Shown here one piece after another: positions 26,417 to 39,005 of a stretch of 64,000 nucleotides of DNA (positions are counted from its first letter, which is position 1; every line of letters begins with the position of its first letter). This stretch comes from Sisyra terminalis (taxonomy: Eukaryota; Arthropoda; Insecta; Neuroptera; Sisyridae). The stretch covers positions 32,465,482 to 32,529,481 of the forward strand of contig OY292274.1 of NCBI GenBank assembly GCA_958496175.1, in the 5' to 3' direction. Below the pieces are notes generated by a model. The model was not told the origin of the DNA. It ran no database searches and saw only the letters and a list, made by a program, of their open reading frames with translations. Position numbers and translations under genes: made by a program.

Positions 26417-26453
26417 CCTGATGAAAGTCAAATAAATGACCGAAACGTTGCGG
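26417..26453 (+). other. Hairpin-GAAACG module (copy d)
   Basis: CCTGATGAAA, stem GTCA/TGAC with loop AATAAA, then GAAACGTTGCGG. CTGATGA and GAAA match the two conserved core strands of a hammerhead ribozyme. Confidence 0.5.
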
Positions 26454-26577
26454 ATTTAATTATTAGTATATGGATTTACATCGTTTTAGGCCCACTTTCC
26501 TGCTAACAATTAAAAAATGATTATCTTCAATATGAGTAGTATTCTACTTTTATAATGTTTATAGACCGTATTAAATT

Positions 26578-26785
26578 GGAATAGTTATTTCCCCTCTTCC
26601 CCTCAATTTGCCGCGTGATCGTACCCCTTCTACAACATATTAGTACAAAATATAATCTCTCCTCCCTAAGTCGGCATATGCAGTAGAATGGAGTAGTTAT
26701 AACGACGGCCACGAGAGAGCGCTGATTTTAAAAAAAGATAAGAAAGTGTGGGTCCGATGGCATTCATTATATTTTTGACTGGCTT
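26578..26785. repeat. Dispersed repeat family R2, copy 1
   Basis: Aligns with 33577-33795: CTCAATTTGCCG, TATAATCTCTCC, GAGAGCGCTGATTTT and CCGATGGCATTCATTA are shared. It abuts the palindrome at 26229-26569. No coding capacity; class unknown. Confidence 0.55.
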
Positions 26786-28599
26786 ATAACCAGACTCACT
26801 CTTATCATATAATCTCAGTGGAAAAAATATAATTCAAATAACTTAAAACGTTTTAGGATTTAAAATTACGTTGCACTAATATTTAATTAAAGAACATGTT
26901 CAAGTTAAAATTAAAATAATCTACCCTCATTAACGTCGTATTACGTAAACGACACAATTTTCTTAATTTTCGCGTATGTTGTTTTTAAATCTCAATAAAC
27001 TTATAGTCTAATTAAATGACGGACAGAGTTGAAAGACCTTTTAACATGAATCAATAATTAAATGAAAATCATTGGCATTGAATCTACACACAATATGAAT
27101 ATGCATACACCCAATTTATCGGAATAATGTGGTCATATTAAGGGACTTTTTCCGAACTGTTGAAACGATATTTCGTTTTCCATTAAGCTGAGTGTAATTT
27201 ATTACGGAACGCTTAATAAAAAGTTATATCTTTTCGTTTCCCGAAATAGTACAATTGTAAATGGTTGACAACCAATCATATATTAATTTAAATTAAATTT
27301 AACTTTTAAATATCTTAAGCTTTTGCCAAATTAAAAATAGGGGTAAATCTCGATCGTTGACTTTAAAACAACAAATTTTATATTGTTCTATAAACATTAA
27401 GTGTAGCATAACATTAAACAATTTAGACGGCTCAGTAATAATTTAAACTATAAATCAAGTTTAATTAAAAATAAATGAAGGGCAATTTCTTTTTTCATTA
27501 CACATTGTTGTGTGCGACTGAATTAAAAAATAAGATAATGCGGGATTCCCCTTTTTTCATTATCTTGTATAATCCATTTACAACAGCCATTAGCCATTAC
27601 GAATATTTGCTTCAATAGACTTTAATGACGTTAGAATAATTTGTTTTAATCTGCTTTGTGTGTATCTGCTAACAATTTGAAATTAATTCTATTTATTTTA
27701 CTATTAACAGATGAACTTAAAACCAAAATTTAAAATAAATAATGCAATGGTGTGGATGAATTACTCTTAAAGATACCTACTACATATAATAGTAAAAGAG
27801 TTATGATTTTCGAGAGGGAATTTTAAGAAAGCTGATTTTTTAATATAGTCTATGTATCGATCTTTCGGTTAGCGTCTGCCTGCCAGTACAAGTTGGTTTA
27901 ATTATGCGTATTTTATTTGTACAGGTAATAAAATGATTTAAGTAATTTTTAAAAAATGATCGCAGGAAATGAAATATTTATTTTTATTGACATATAGTTT
28001 ATTATACAAACATTTTATGAACATATGTTCATCAGCTTTCATTGTTTCCCACATCCATGTTAATCCATAGATTTAAAAAGGCGTTAAAATGATCCATGTT
28101 ACAGAGAAGTATGATTAGAATACCAGAATCAAAGTTGCGAATGGCAAATTCAATATTAAAATATTGAATAGGCATATGCAAATACTTTGAAAAAAAATAC
28201 TTTTTTCATCATAAAATTGCATTTGGCACATTATTAACAACAATGAAAACGTTTGGCATCATAAATTTATGTTTGTTAAATCAAATGTATCTCAATAAAA
28301 AAAAAACAGTGTGTGTACTTATGTACGCGCGTGAGAAGTTATACTTCTTTGGTATAGTTAAAACGATGTTTTTAATCCACTGCCGTAGCCTCTTCCGGTA
28401 GTGCATGAACTAGCACACCGGTTATAAGATTTGTGAATACTAAAATATGATACAATTTTAAACAAAAATTACGTTTAATATCAAAATGCATAATAAGAAA
28501 ACGTATTTGTTGCGGCAAAGACAAGGACAATGAATATAAAGTTTTAAATACATCCATGTAAGTGGAATACAAATATAATAATTATTGACTCAAATTTGA

Positions 28600-28715
28600 A
28601 CTACCATGTCATAGTTTCAACTAGCATCTTGGTTCAATTGCTAATTTTAGCCATTTGTCAGGTGTTCCAGTGTTAAGCTGTGAATATTTCACGGAAAATT
28701 ACTGGTTTTTAAAAA
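28600..28715 (+). repeat. Dispersed repeat family R3, 3' fragment
   Basis: TAGTTTCAACTAGCATCTTG and GTGAATATTTCACGGAAAAT match the 3' half of 29140-29395. Confidence 0.45.
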
Positions 28716-29139
28716 TAAAAGAATTAATTGATTATTTATGCATAGATACTATATGTTTACACATTTGATTACTTATGCAAAATGTACATTACGTATTTTA
28801 TGAATTAACCGTTTAACCGAATTAACTGATTGGGTCACATGTTCGAAAAATACTTATCGAAAACATTTATCATATAGAAGTAGATCGTTGCCATAAAATA
28901 TCTTGTATAGATATGTATGAACAATCCTAAATAGCGATATCCTAAAAATTATATTTATACAATAGTGATTGTATATTTTTTTACCCATTTATATTTATGT
29001 GTTGAAACTGATTTATAATTCAAATATAGAAAAATATAATGTATCAATCGACTTTTGTAACATTATTTTAAATATTAAACTGAATAATTCCAGAAAAATA
29101 TCTTTCTTTTAAATGCATTTTAATTTTCATTATAATAAT

Positions 29140-29395
29140 AATAGGCAAACGTAAGTAATATATGTATGCATATATTTCGGCAAATGTAGATAAATATTGT
29201 AAACACATACGTGTGAGAGAAATACAAACATTATCTTAAATTTGAATTGAATGATTATCGCTATGGTTTCAACAGTCATTTTGATTTCATTCTGTTTTAT
29301 TCAATCAATTGCCAATTTTTACCATTTATCAATTGTGTCAGTATTGGGCGGTGAATATTTTACGAGAAATTACTAATTGTGTATTAATATGGATA
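29140..29395 (+). repeat. Dispersed repeat family R3, copy 1
   Basis: Shares AAACACATACGTGTGAG, ATGGTTTCAACAGTCATTTTG and CAATTGCCAATTTTTACCA with the complement of 40215-40420. The last part also matches 28600-28715. It ends GTGAATATTTTACGAGAAAT, a tail type seen on non-LTR (RTE-like) elements. Confidence 0.5.
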
Positions 29396-29472
29396 TTGTT
29401 TAGACTGTAAAACTCGAAATTTTATAATTCAACGATCTTCTCCCTGTTCTAAAGGTTCTAACCATTCTAAAG

Positions 29473-29520
29473 AAGAAATATATACACTGTCAAGTGTATT
29501 TGACAGTATATGTATTTCTT
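29473..29520 (+). repeat. 21-bp hairpin
   Basis: Arms 29473-29493 and 29500-29520 pair at 20 of 21 positions on the plus transcript, counting one G-U pair, with a GTGTAT loop. It is immediately followed by a piece of family R2 (CCCTTCCTTTCC, then GTAGAATGGA). The open frame 29429-29647 is incidental. Confidence 0.55.
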
Positions 29521-32324
29521 GACTCCTAGCTATAACTTCGTATCTGATTCGGGATTGTTTGGGATGATCGCCCCCTTCCCTTCCTTTCCTACATAGACAG
29601 CATACTGCGTAGAATGGAAAGTTAAATATCAGTAAATGGACTTTCAATTAAATTTTAAAAAATTCAACTCGCCATAATTAAGAAGATGTTTAATTAATTT
29701 GATGGTAAAAAAATATTTTTTAGTAAATATGATTTTTGGTTACGTTAGTCGGTAATAAGTGTAATAAATAAAATTTGTACAGGAAAGTTAACCCCAATCA
29801 AAAATATGGACCCAAAATAAAATAGCTCTTACTTCAGGTTTTATACAAAACCTATAGCGCGTTTATTAATATGGCCAGGGACTGTATTAAACAGTATAGG
29901 AATCCGGTGAAATAAATAACATTTTGTAAATCTACACCGTGCATTTCTTCCCACTCATTTAGCAAGACCTTAGAGCTAAAATTTGTGAAATATAGTTTGG
30001 CATAAACAATAATTCAAAAACTTATAATTAATTGAACTTTAATGGAAATGAGCTTGAAATAAGTTTTACTGTCGTTTATAAAAACTATAAATAAGTAGTT
30101 GAAGTTTATCAGATAACAATTTTGGGTAACATAATTATACTTTTCAATAAAACATGTGCATTTATCTCATTAAAAAGTAACATTTAATTTTATTGATTTT
30201 AAATAAACTATAAATAAACTTTATCGACTTTAATTATCCAATCGTCTGATAAGTCGTCATTGAATAATTATTTAGTTAATGATTTCCAATTTAGAAAACT
30301 GTTGCATCATTAGGATAAACTTATCTGTGGAATTTAGTTGTATTAAAATTAAAAATAAATAATTCTCGGTTTTTGTGAAAATTAAAATATTTGATATATT
30401 GCATACACTAAATCCTTTTATTATAGCATATTTATAAGCATTATAATCCAAAAATTTACGGTATCCGAAATGAAGATTTCTAATAGTTTAATCCAAAAAT
30501 ATCAATGTTTTGTGTTGATAAATAAGGGCAATTTTCTTAAAATACAAAAGTAAAACTAATTTAGAAATTAAATATTTTATTGACCATAGGACGACAAATC
30601 GTGAATTGACCTCAGAAAGATATTTAATGATATTTGGAGCATTTTTGGTACTAAAAAGATACTGAACAATTTCAGAAATATAGATAAGAGAACATTCAAA
30701 TATTACAATACATTTCTTTTTCGCAATGTTTACCCGAATTTATCGATTTTGATAAAACAAAAAAAAAATTCTCTTTTTTTTTTCGATATCTCTTCGATCA
30801 ATTTGTTATTTATATTTTTTAAGAGAAAACTAAACATCAAAACTGACATGAAAAAATAAAAGATTCAAAATTATAGCGTTATCAAAAGAAAAAAATAATA
30901 ACTTGTGAAAAAATTGTCTCTTTTTGATTGTAGTTATAATAAAAATTGAGTGCTATTTTTTTGACTATGACCTTTCTATACCAACCTCTATTATGTGTCC
31001 GAATTTCATCCAAATCGGTTCAATCATTTTTTGAAAAGTAAATAAATAATTTCCGGATATCTCGATTATTTTTTTTTCAATTTATTTACAAATAAATAAA
31101 AAGTTAAAGAGGTGAAACATGAGACATGAATATATATTTTTAGTACCAACATATTTTCCAAATTGATCTTTGCAATGGTATGTCATGCGTACATAGATTT
31201 TAGTTTTTACCAGCCTTTGCTATAAATAAAAAGATTACCTTAAGAGCTTAATGCACATGCAGTTTAGCAAAAAACTAATAAAACATAAAACTTAAATTGT
31301 CTGTAATGAAAAACTAGTATTTTATTTTAGATATATCATAAACATTAAATCGAAACAAAACATCAACGGAAAACGTTGGATCCAAGTGGAGAAAAAATTA
31401 AAATGTATAAATGTAATATTATTCAGTGCCAAATACTGCAGTGTACTAACAAATGATGCAGCATTAATAAAAATGTAAAACTATATATTTGTTATTCAAA
31501 TAAATGAAACTTTAAATTGGTTTGTATTATAGTTGCTAAAAATATATAAATAAAACGATGAAAATGTTTCAAAAAATAAATGAAAAATCAATTTATCAAA
31601 ACAGTTCTAATTAAAGGAGCTGACGAACTCGACATTAATTAGAATATATTGATTTAACCTAAACATATTACGTAGCGTCTACTGTTTTATTTAAGAGATT
31701 AAATAAATTAGCTTAGTCGCTTTAATCTCTGTTATTAATTAGTGAGATAAGTCGAAAGTGCTAATTACGTAGCTCTATTTGCACACGAAATAAATGAGAG
31801 CAATAATAGCGATAAAAGTCAACGGCCAAATTGAATTTTAATAAGAGTGTTCCTAGTATTTATACTATTTGCGTACCTGCATAATATATTTTAAAATTTT
31901 GATATTGAAAATAATGAGTTTTTTATGAAGAGAAAAAACCTTTTATGCATCGCCCACGCAAATAATATAAGGAGCCCTTCTTAATTATAATTTTATGTTA
32001 GTTTTTAAAAAGCTTTTGAAATGAGGCAAGTTTCGAAATAAAACTAATTTTAAATTAATATAAAAATACCAATACTAACATTAAAGAGTATTGTACTGTG
32101 GTACTCTGGTTTTGCAGCCCAGAACAAATGCCAAATTTATTGCCTTTGTCCCTACATAATATGGACTTTACAATAATGATATCATTTTCTAAAGCAAAAA
32201 TAATATAAATAATAAGTTACAAAGAAATATTTTTCTTTAAACCAAACGTTCCTAAGTATTTACTTAAAGCTGAATATTTCGATTTTTTTTTCTTAATATT
32301 GTTCTTGTTTTTATACATACGTAA

Positions 32325-32400
32325 ATAAAATTCAACGTTTTTCTGTTTGTTTGTTTAAGGCTCCATCACTAGAAATCTACTGACCCGATTTGAATCATTT
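32325..32400 (+). repeat. LINE (RTE-like) 3' tail fragment
   Basis: TCTGTTTGTTTGTTTAAGGC followed by ACTGACCCGATTTGAAT is the signature found just before the end of many arthropod RTE elements. A related phrase (TTTCATCCAAATCGGTTCAA) occurs at 31005-31025 and an inverted-sense one with (ACAG)n at 62100-62170. Confidence 0.4.
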
Positions 32401-33576
32401 TTATTTTAATTATTAGATTAATTATTTCCGTTGGTTTTAGCATAACCCTAAGTTTTGATAACAAACGTAGAACGATCGATCAAAAGGAACAAACTTATAC
32501 TTCTTTCAGGCAAACCGAGAAAAAAGATTTTTGCAAACCAAATAGCAATAATTTTCAACCCGAAAATGACTAAAGCAAATAGTTGAAAGTATTTTCAAAC
32601 TCTCAATTAATAACTCACAACGTTGGAAAAATTTAACCTGACAATTGTAAAACCATGTAAGTGCACTATCTTAAATTCACGGATAAAATTATAACATAAA
32701 GCTGATTTATAAGTCCCTACATACAGCTTAATAAAAGTAATGTTTATAATTGTTTTTAGTACTTTAACAATCAATAATAAGTATGTGTTATCGTCTTCTG
32801 TTCTTTGTTTTGTACTAGGAACATATATAATTATTTAAGTTTTATTATAATTATAGTCACAAATATTGTCTCTTTCAATTAATGGAATATTTATAAGCTT
32901 ATATACTCTCAAGTAATAGGATATTATTTTTATTGAAATAAGAAAAATCGAAATAGTTAAAATATGTATAGTCAGTAAAATTAATCAATAACAATGTTGC
33001 CATATACTCAAGGTATGCGACGAAGTCGCAGGTATTGGCCAATATATTAAAAACTTATAACAACATTGATCAGAGAAAGCAAGGCGGTTTTTTTTTTTAG
33101 ATTTTTTTTTAAAAATCCTATTTTGTATCTGTTACTCTATACGTTCTACCTCTTTGGTATTTAAGCCTACACCATGCAGTTTATAATTTCGTTACAATAG
33201 TATATTATGATTTTAGTAATTAGTCCTCACTTTTACAGTATCAATTTATAATAAAAGTATTGACAAAAAAAATCCAATATTACATTTATTATCAAAATTA
33301 TTTATTTTAATCATTCTATGTATTCTGAATCAAATTTGGACTCATGTAAAAAAGATACGTATACCTTGTATGCTGGTTTTCAAATAAATGTCGATAAGTT
33401 TTTTGGTGTCTTGTAGCTAAAAAATTGGTGTTTTTTACGTGAAAAAAATCAAAAGATTAATCATCATTAGATTATTTCACATATCTATGCATTGCACAAG
33501 GGGGAAAAGAGAGTTTTTCTAAAGTGTATGGCTAAAATTAAGATACTCCAAAAGCCCCATGTTAAATTTAAACAGT

Positions 33577-33795
33577 CATTTCTCCTCAATTTGCCGAGTG
33601 CTCGTACCTCTTCCATACCATATTTATTCATAATATAATCTCTCCTTTTTAAGTCAGTATATATAGAAGCAGATATAGAATATTAGAATAGTTCTAACGA
33701 TGGTACAAGAGAGCGCTGATTTTTTTAAAAAAAAATAGTAAGTGGGGGACCGATGGCATTCATTAAATTTTTAATAGATTTATGACCAAATTCAC
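33577..33795. repeat. Dispersed repeat family R2, copy 2
   Basis: The second copy of the family at 26578-26785, somewhat more diverged in the middle (an extra ATATAGAAGCAGATATAG stretch). No coding capacity. Confidence 0.55.
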
Positions 33796-34136
33796 TCTAA
33801 TGTTCCAAATTGTCTACATAAAGGGTAAAAAAATATTTATCATTGCTTTTTGTTCATTAAATTGAGATATTTAAATACATTTACGTAATTTGTTTTGTTC
33901 AAATCAATACCTATATTTATCACACCTCTATTTCTATATTAAATCCGACCAAGCCATATCGAAAGTATTTGAATATTGTAATTAAATTATGAACTGAAAT
34001 CAGGAGGGAGATAAAATTGAAGTAAAAACAATATAATACTCCGAAACAGAAATAACAAATAAAGTAACCCATAAAATGAAATTAATGAGCAAAACATTTT
34101 CATCATTATGGATTGAGAAAAACAGTTAGACTATAT

Positions 34137-34482
34137 CAGTGGTGGCAAACTTATGACACACGTGCCAGGGGCGGTAATTACAAAAATTTTGCCGTCACGT
34201 GAATCATTTATAAGTGATATCATTTTATACACTTATAAGTTTAATTAACCCTCAACTTACCACAACTAAAATTTTGTGGGTTATGTGAAAAGCAAGGGTT
34301 AAATATACATCATAGAACTTACAGACTAATTATTTAACAATTAGTATTTTAACTGTTTTTATCTTGTTATTTTTATGCGATAATTTTTTAAATCCATTAA
34401 ATCCTGTCTAGCACGATAGCAACTCGCTAAATACTAATTGTAATTTTTTGGCAAGCGCACATAACAAGATTCGCCACCACTG
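34137..34482. mobile_element. hAT MITE
   Basis: Ends CAGTGGTGGCAAACTTATG and, inverted, CAGTGGTGGCGAATCTTG. Flanking 8-mers GACTATAT (34129-34136) and AACTAAAT (34483-34490) agree at 6 of 8. Length 346 bp, no coding sequence, with a second element inserted in it at 34249-34298. Confidence 0.78.
34245..34302. mobile_element. Tiny piggyBac-like MITE nested in the hAT MITE
   Basis: TTAA-CCCT ... AGGG-TTAA with only 50 bp between the TTAA sites. TTAA duplication and CCCT/CCCTTGC ends are the piggyBac hallmark. The right arm (CCCTTGCTTTTCAC, then ACCCACAAAATT) resembles 44591-44632. Confidence 0.6.
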
Positions 34483-34499
34483 AACTAAATAAATAAAAA

Positions 34500-37190
34500 A
34501 AAACAATTGGGGCCATTGGTAGATGGCCCTTTGTTTTTCAATAAGTGTTTAAAATAATGTTTTTGAACAAAAATAATAGAACAGTTATGTTATAAAATTT
34601 TAAAAGTATTAAGAAGTTTTAAAGAAAAATCAACCCCTTGTTTTATTTTAAACAAGAGCAGTTGTATTATTCATAAAATGTATCATTTTCATACTGTAAA
34701 AATGTCTTACTGAGAAGACATAGAACCCTTTTCCAACAATATTCGTTACTGTTAATCAATATTTTGTAAGACATTAGTGCATTAATAAGTATTCTTTCGG
34801 TTTAAAACGAACAGAAAATGTGCACCTGCAGATTTAATTTCAATTACTTTTTCTAAAGTCAATTTATTGATGTTTGAATGGAAAAACACGAAAATATTTG
34901 AAATTCTAAGTCAATTAAAAAAATAAAAGATTTATATGCAGTCACTTTTCAAACGTCCATTCACTTTAGCAATAAGCAGGAATATATAGGAAGTTTACAT
35001 ATTTTTGCTCTTTCCTTAAAGCGTTTTTCATGTGATATTATTGCTTGCCTATTTATTTAATAGCAGCCGTTTTTACGTGATCGAACAAAATGAGACTAGA
35101 AGGAAAAATCAATATTAATTGACGGCAAAAATATTGGCTAATAACGTTTTGGAGAGTATATGAGCTTTCAAAGTTTGCGGTTTCATAAGTTAGAAATTAA
35201 TAAATTTAAAATTACAACGTTTTAATTACTTTTTTCTTTTAAAATATAGTAATAAATTTATTATGTAGTGATGACTTGTCAATTTATACGAGGAGGGTAG
35301 TACTTCCCTATATAAAAACTGCATAGAGGATAGACGATGTGATAGAAGATTTATAATCCTTTTGGCTACAAACATGAATGTTTTTCTTTTAAATAAATTT
35401 CAGCCTCGCAACCTTAATTAGGTAAATAATCATGTATACGTTCTTAAATGCCAATTTTTATTGAATATATCTGAATTTACCACCTTATAAAAAAAATATG
35501 TATTAAAAATTACTAAAGTAACATTGAAATCAGGACTTAACTTTCATTATTTTGATCTTTACAATGTTCTATTTAAGACTTACTATTTATATTTAAAATT
35601 ACGATGTTATAAATTCAAATATAAATTGTAAGTTTTTAATAGAACATTTAAATATTAAAATAATGAAAATCTAGTCCTGGACAGTCCTTGATTGATTACG
35701 ATATAACTATAGTAATTTTTAGTCTATTTTTTGTAGATCTAATGCACATATAATACTTTGATTAAAGGAACCAGAAACTTGAATTTTCGATAAATTTTAT
35801 TTTAACTTAAGAATATTGATATGTTTACGATAAATGTAAAAGAATTTTCTAACCGATAAATTTTTATCTATTATATAGTTATCTTAAGGATATGGTCTAT
35901 CTATCCGAAAGTGAAAATACTGGCACTTAAAAAATTTTAAGTTTATTATAATTTGATACCAAAACTTATTTTTTGAATTATATTTTGTTTGGTATTAGCT
36001 AACTTTTTGATATCAAATTTCTGTGCCATATTTATTTAAGAGTATTTTATTTAAAGACTAATAAAGCAAATAACTTCAAGGAATATAAAATTAAATTTCG
36101 TGGAATATTTGAATAAGTAAGAAAATCAGAACGGAAGCTAACCACCAATAAATACTGTCCATGCAAACTCTATTGCTTACACTTGTGTATTGTGGGCACA
36201 TAAATGAATCTAAGAGCCGAGTGGTGTTACAGTAGTTTTGGGATTTACACTTTCAGATAAAATAATAAAAATTGGTATAAAGATCATTAAGAATGCCTCA
36301 TATTGTTTATGGATTTTGATATTTAAAATTACAGAACAATGGAAATAAAAAAAATTGTTAAAAAAATATTGAAAACCTTGCATCTTCCACTTAAATAATA
36401 TGTGTACCGGAAAAGAATGTCGTTTTTTCAATATACAATTTAAACACAAAATTTTCTTACAACTATTGATTTTAAATCAATGATTTAATCAGCCTCAATA
36501 GTATCAATATTTTGATAGTTTGCAAATTTTTAATGCTATACTAGTAAAAATCAATGGATTAACAAGAAAAATATCAAAAAAATACCACTTAGTGAAATGT
36601 CGTAACGATTGAAATAAATAGAAATCCGATGAAATAACTACGAATGATTATAGTGGGAACGGCAATATCACCTTCTCCTTAATTTATTAGGAATTTTTTC
36701 CAGGGCTTTTCGTTTTCAGAGGAGTTTTCCATTACCGTGTTGCAGCATTGAATTTTATCTGTTAACAGTTTTGGTCACTTTTGGGTATTTGACCGATCGA
36801 TTAAGATTGATTGGGATTATTTGACATCTCTTCGACTTTCTGGCATAAATTTGGCACCATTCCCTCCCTTTATTTTTTATTAGTAAATTTTGTTGTCATA
36901 TTTTGTTGGTACCAATTAGAGAAATGAAAATTTTCGAATTTGAACTTAAAAAAACTCATTTGGCATTAATGAACATCTAATGCACATAAGCATTGAAAAT
37001 ATTTTTAGTAACAACTTTGCGTTGTTATCCTGTGAATCTCGATGAGCATACAATACCAAATTTATATTCTTTCGGGTTTTTGGTTCTACCATTTCAGTAT
37101 AGATTTCGGAATAAAAAATATTTTGTAATTTTTACTAAGTTGATAAATTACTCTAATCAGACTTTTGTACCACTTTGAAATAACTTATAA
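34500..37190. other. Intronic DNA, nothing recognised
   Basis: A+T rich sequence with no coding exon or clear repeat; open frames 36210-36449 and 36993-37178 have no protein signature. Confidence 0.6.
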
Positions 37191-37191
37191 A

Positions 37192-37868
37192 AAGTGCCCG
37201 AACGAAACTAGTTTTTACGGCCGAAACCGAAACCAAATTTCGGCATCAGTCTCAGTTTCGGTCAAAACCGAAACTTCCAAATAAGATCATTTTTTCGTAG
37301 ACAAAAGGTAATCATAATTGGTGTCTTTACTTTTAAATCCTATAGGTATTCATTAATCATTTAGTCCCTAATATTTGAGCTAATCATTAAAACAACATAT
37401 TATTATCATTTCTTATTTCACTTAAATTATTCATACTGAAATTAGGGGTTGATTTGACAGAAAAGCACCTAATAATTCTTTGTCAATATTAATTATGAAT
37501 ATCATAAGATAATAAAAAAAGTTACAAAACAAAATTACTTTTTACCTAATATGTTTAAGTACACAAAAAATAAAGTAGTCTTTCTTATATCTTAAAAAGA
37601 AAATAATTTCTTCTAAACTTGGAGCAGTTTTCTTTTAAACTGAAAAAAAATATTGAAGATAATAATAAACCAAATAATTATGAACTGACAGTTATCAGTA
37701 TTCATAACTGAAGAATCGAATAATAAGTGAAAAACAATAATTTTTTAACACTTTTATCTCACGAATTCAGTTTCGGTTTCGGTCGTAGTTTCGGCTATAC
37801 GACAGCCAAAACCGAAGCTTGTTTTTTGGCCGAAGCTAGACCTAAATCGAAAATTCGGTCGGACACTA
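37192..37868 (-). mobile_element. Non-autonomous hAT element (MITE), copy 2
   Basis: Same family as 1615-2203 in the opposite orientation. The terminal AAGTGCCCGAACGAAACT and CGGTCGGACACTA words and most of the interior align along the whole length, with an extra copy of the CCGAAACCGAAA block at its left end. Flanking 8-mers CTTATAAA and CATATAAG match at 6 of 8. Overlapping open frames on both strands at 37727-37960 are caused by the GC-richer inverted repeats and are not genes. Confidence 0.75.
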
Positions 37869-38699
37869 CATATAAGCAGATAAATGGCATATGGTTTAAA
37901 AACGACATTCTTTTCCGATACACCGACGATCTGAGCATTTTTTAGAAATACTACGTACAATAACTAGAAAAATTTGCAATAATTTTAAAGGGCCCGATTT
38001 CGATCTAAATCAACCCCTTTATCTTTTAAAAAATCGCGGAAAAAAACGAATTACTTCAAAAACAATGCTTAAGCGTTTATGGATTCACAAAATATTGTTT
38101 TTTATAAAAGAACAATTCAAAAAAAATTGTGTGTAATTAAACTGTTATAAAAATTATTTCAAATTATTTTTTTTTTCAAGAATCAAAATCAACCACCAAT
38201 TTGAGATACCTTTTATTTCAAAGACTGGTTTCTTAATGTTTAGATTAAACAATGATTGAAATTTATTTTGTCTTCCTACACTTGATTTCCGTGATTTCCT
38301 TATCTTCCTGTACCTGATTTCGCTCAAGTGTTATAAACGATTTAAAGTTGTAATACGGTCATAACATTTACTATGACATATAATTTTTTAAAAAAAAATG
38401 CCTTCTTAAAGAAGTTATTACGAACCGCCAATATTATGATATAATATCAATTAAAAACGAAAAATAATTCTATTTTAAAAATATAAACCACAAAAAGTAA
38501 ATTCAAAATATATTTTTTTTAATAATGTGTAATAAGCACTTCACTGTTATATGTGGGAATAATAATTGTAAGTTTCGTTGCACTGCAGTTATGAACCGAA
38601 TGTTCGACCGAAATGAGTTTTTAATTTAAAATCACAATGTTATGATGACACGATTGTTGACGGAAGTAAAATAATTTAAAATTTCATTTGATATTGTGT

Positions 38700-39005
38700 A
38701 TTTCACTTTTTGAGTTTACACCAAGTTTGCACGCGTTGAACGTATCCCGACACAACGTGTATGCATACAAAGCAAGGATAATGCACACAAGAGACTGAAA
38801 TGATAACAACGCTAAAATGATGCGACGCCAAGTACGACGCCGGCACCGTCAACGTCTGGAATGATAATTTGCGGAAGAGTGGACCAAACGATAAGGTCTC
38901 TCGTCGCACAAACACACACCTGTTGAAGCGTTCGAATACGCCGCGGCGCAGTTATCCATACTACACGAGCAAGAGAGCTACACAACCATCATCTCCGTTC
39001 TACTA
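38700..39005 (-). promoter_or_regulatory. CpG-rich island inside the liprin-beta intron, candidate internal promoter
   Basis: About 300 bp with many CpG and GC-rich words (for example CCGCGGCG, GACGCCGGCACC) in an otherwise A+T rich intron. It surrounds the candidate 13-codon exon. A TTCAGTC initiator-like word occurs on the minus strand near 38790. The open frame at 38703-38915 is a by-product of the composition. Confidence 0.4.
38920..38959 (-). CDS. Candidate short alternative first coding exon of liprin-beta (isoform C)
   Basis: Within a CpG-rich segment, ATG 38959 opens 13 codons (MDNCAAAYSNAST) plus one base and ends at ACAG|GTGTGT, again phase 1. An in-frame TAG lies eight codons upstream, counting TAG as the first. 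Joined to exon 2 it reads through as SNASTGATSSSP. The evidence is composition, donor and phase only, because the peptide is too short to recognise. Confidence 0.42.

Larger units (their letters stand above)
26229..26569. repeat. Near-perfect long palindrome, 160-bp arms
   Basis: Arms 26229-26388 and 26410-26569 are complementary over almost their whole length, with a 21-bp spacer. Shared blocks include TTGTTAGCAGGAAAGTGGG and CGATGTAAATCCATAT. Each arm carries one CCTGAT(G/A)AA-hairpin-GAAACGTTGCGG motif, pointing away from the centre. This is the head-to-head arrangement often seen for Penelope-like terminal repeats. The open frame at 26077-26328 is incidental. Confidence 0.8.
26800..33570. 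other. Intronic DNA with scattered repeat fragments
   Basis: Contains repeat family R3 copies, the 21-bp hairpin and LINE-like tails listed separately. The remainder (for example 27000-28300 and 29650-32300) shows no gene, structured RNA or terminal repeat that I can support. Confidence 0.6.

Noticed and set aside
26417..26453. Calling this an active hammerhead ribozyme
   Set aside because: Core strands match, but the stem II junction has extra or mismatched bases and the third helix and cleavage site could not be placed with confidence.
37727..37960. Overlapping open frames on both strands
   Set aside because: Both run through the inverted CCGAAAC repeats of a hAT MITE end.
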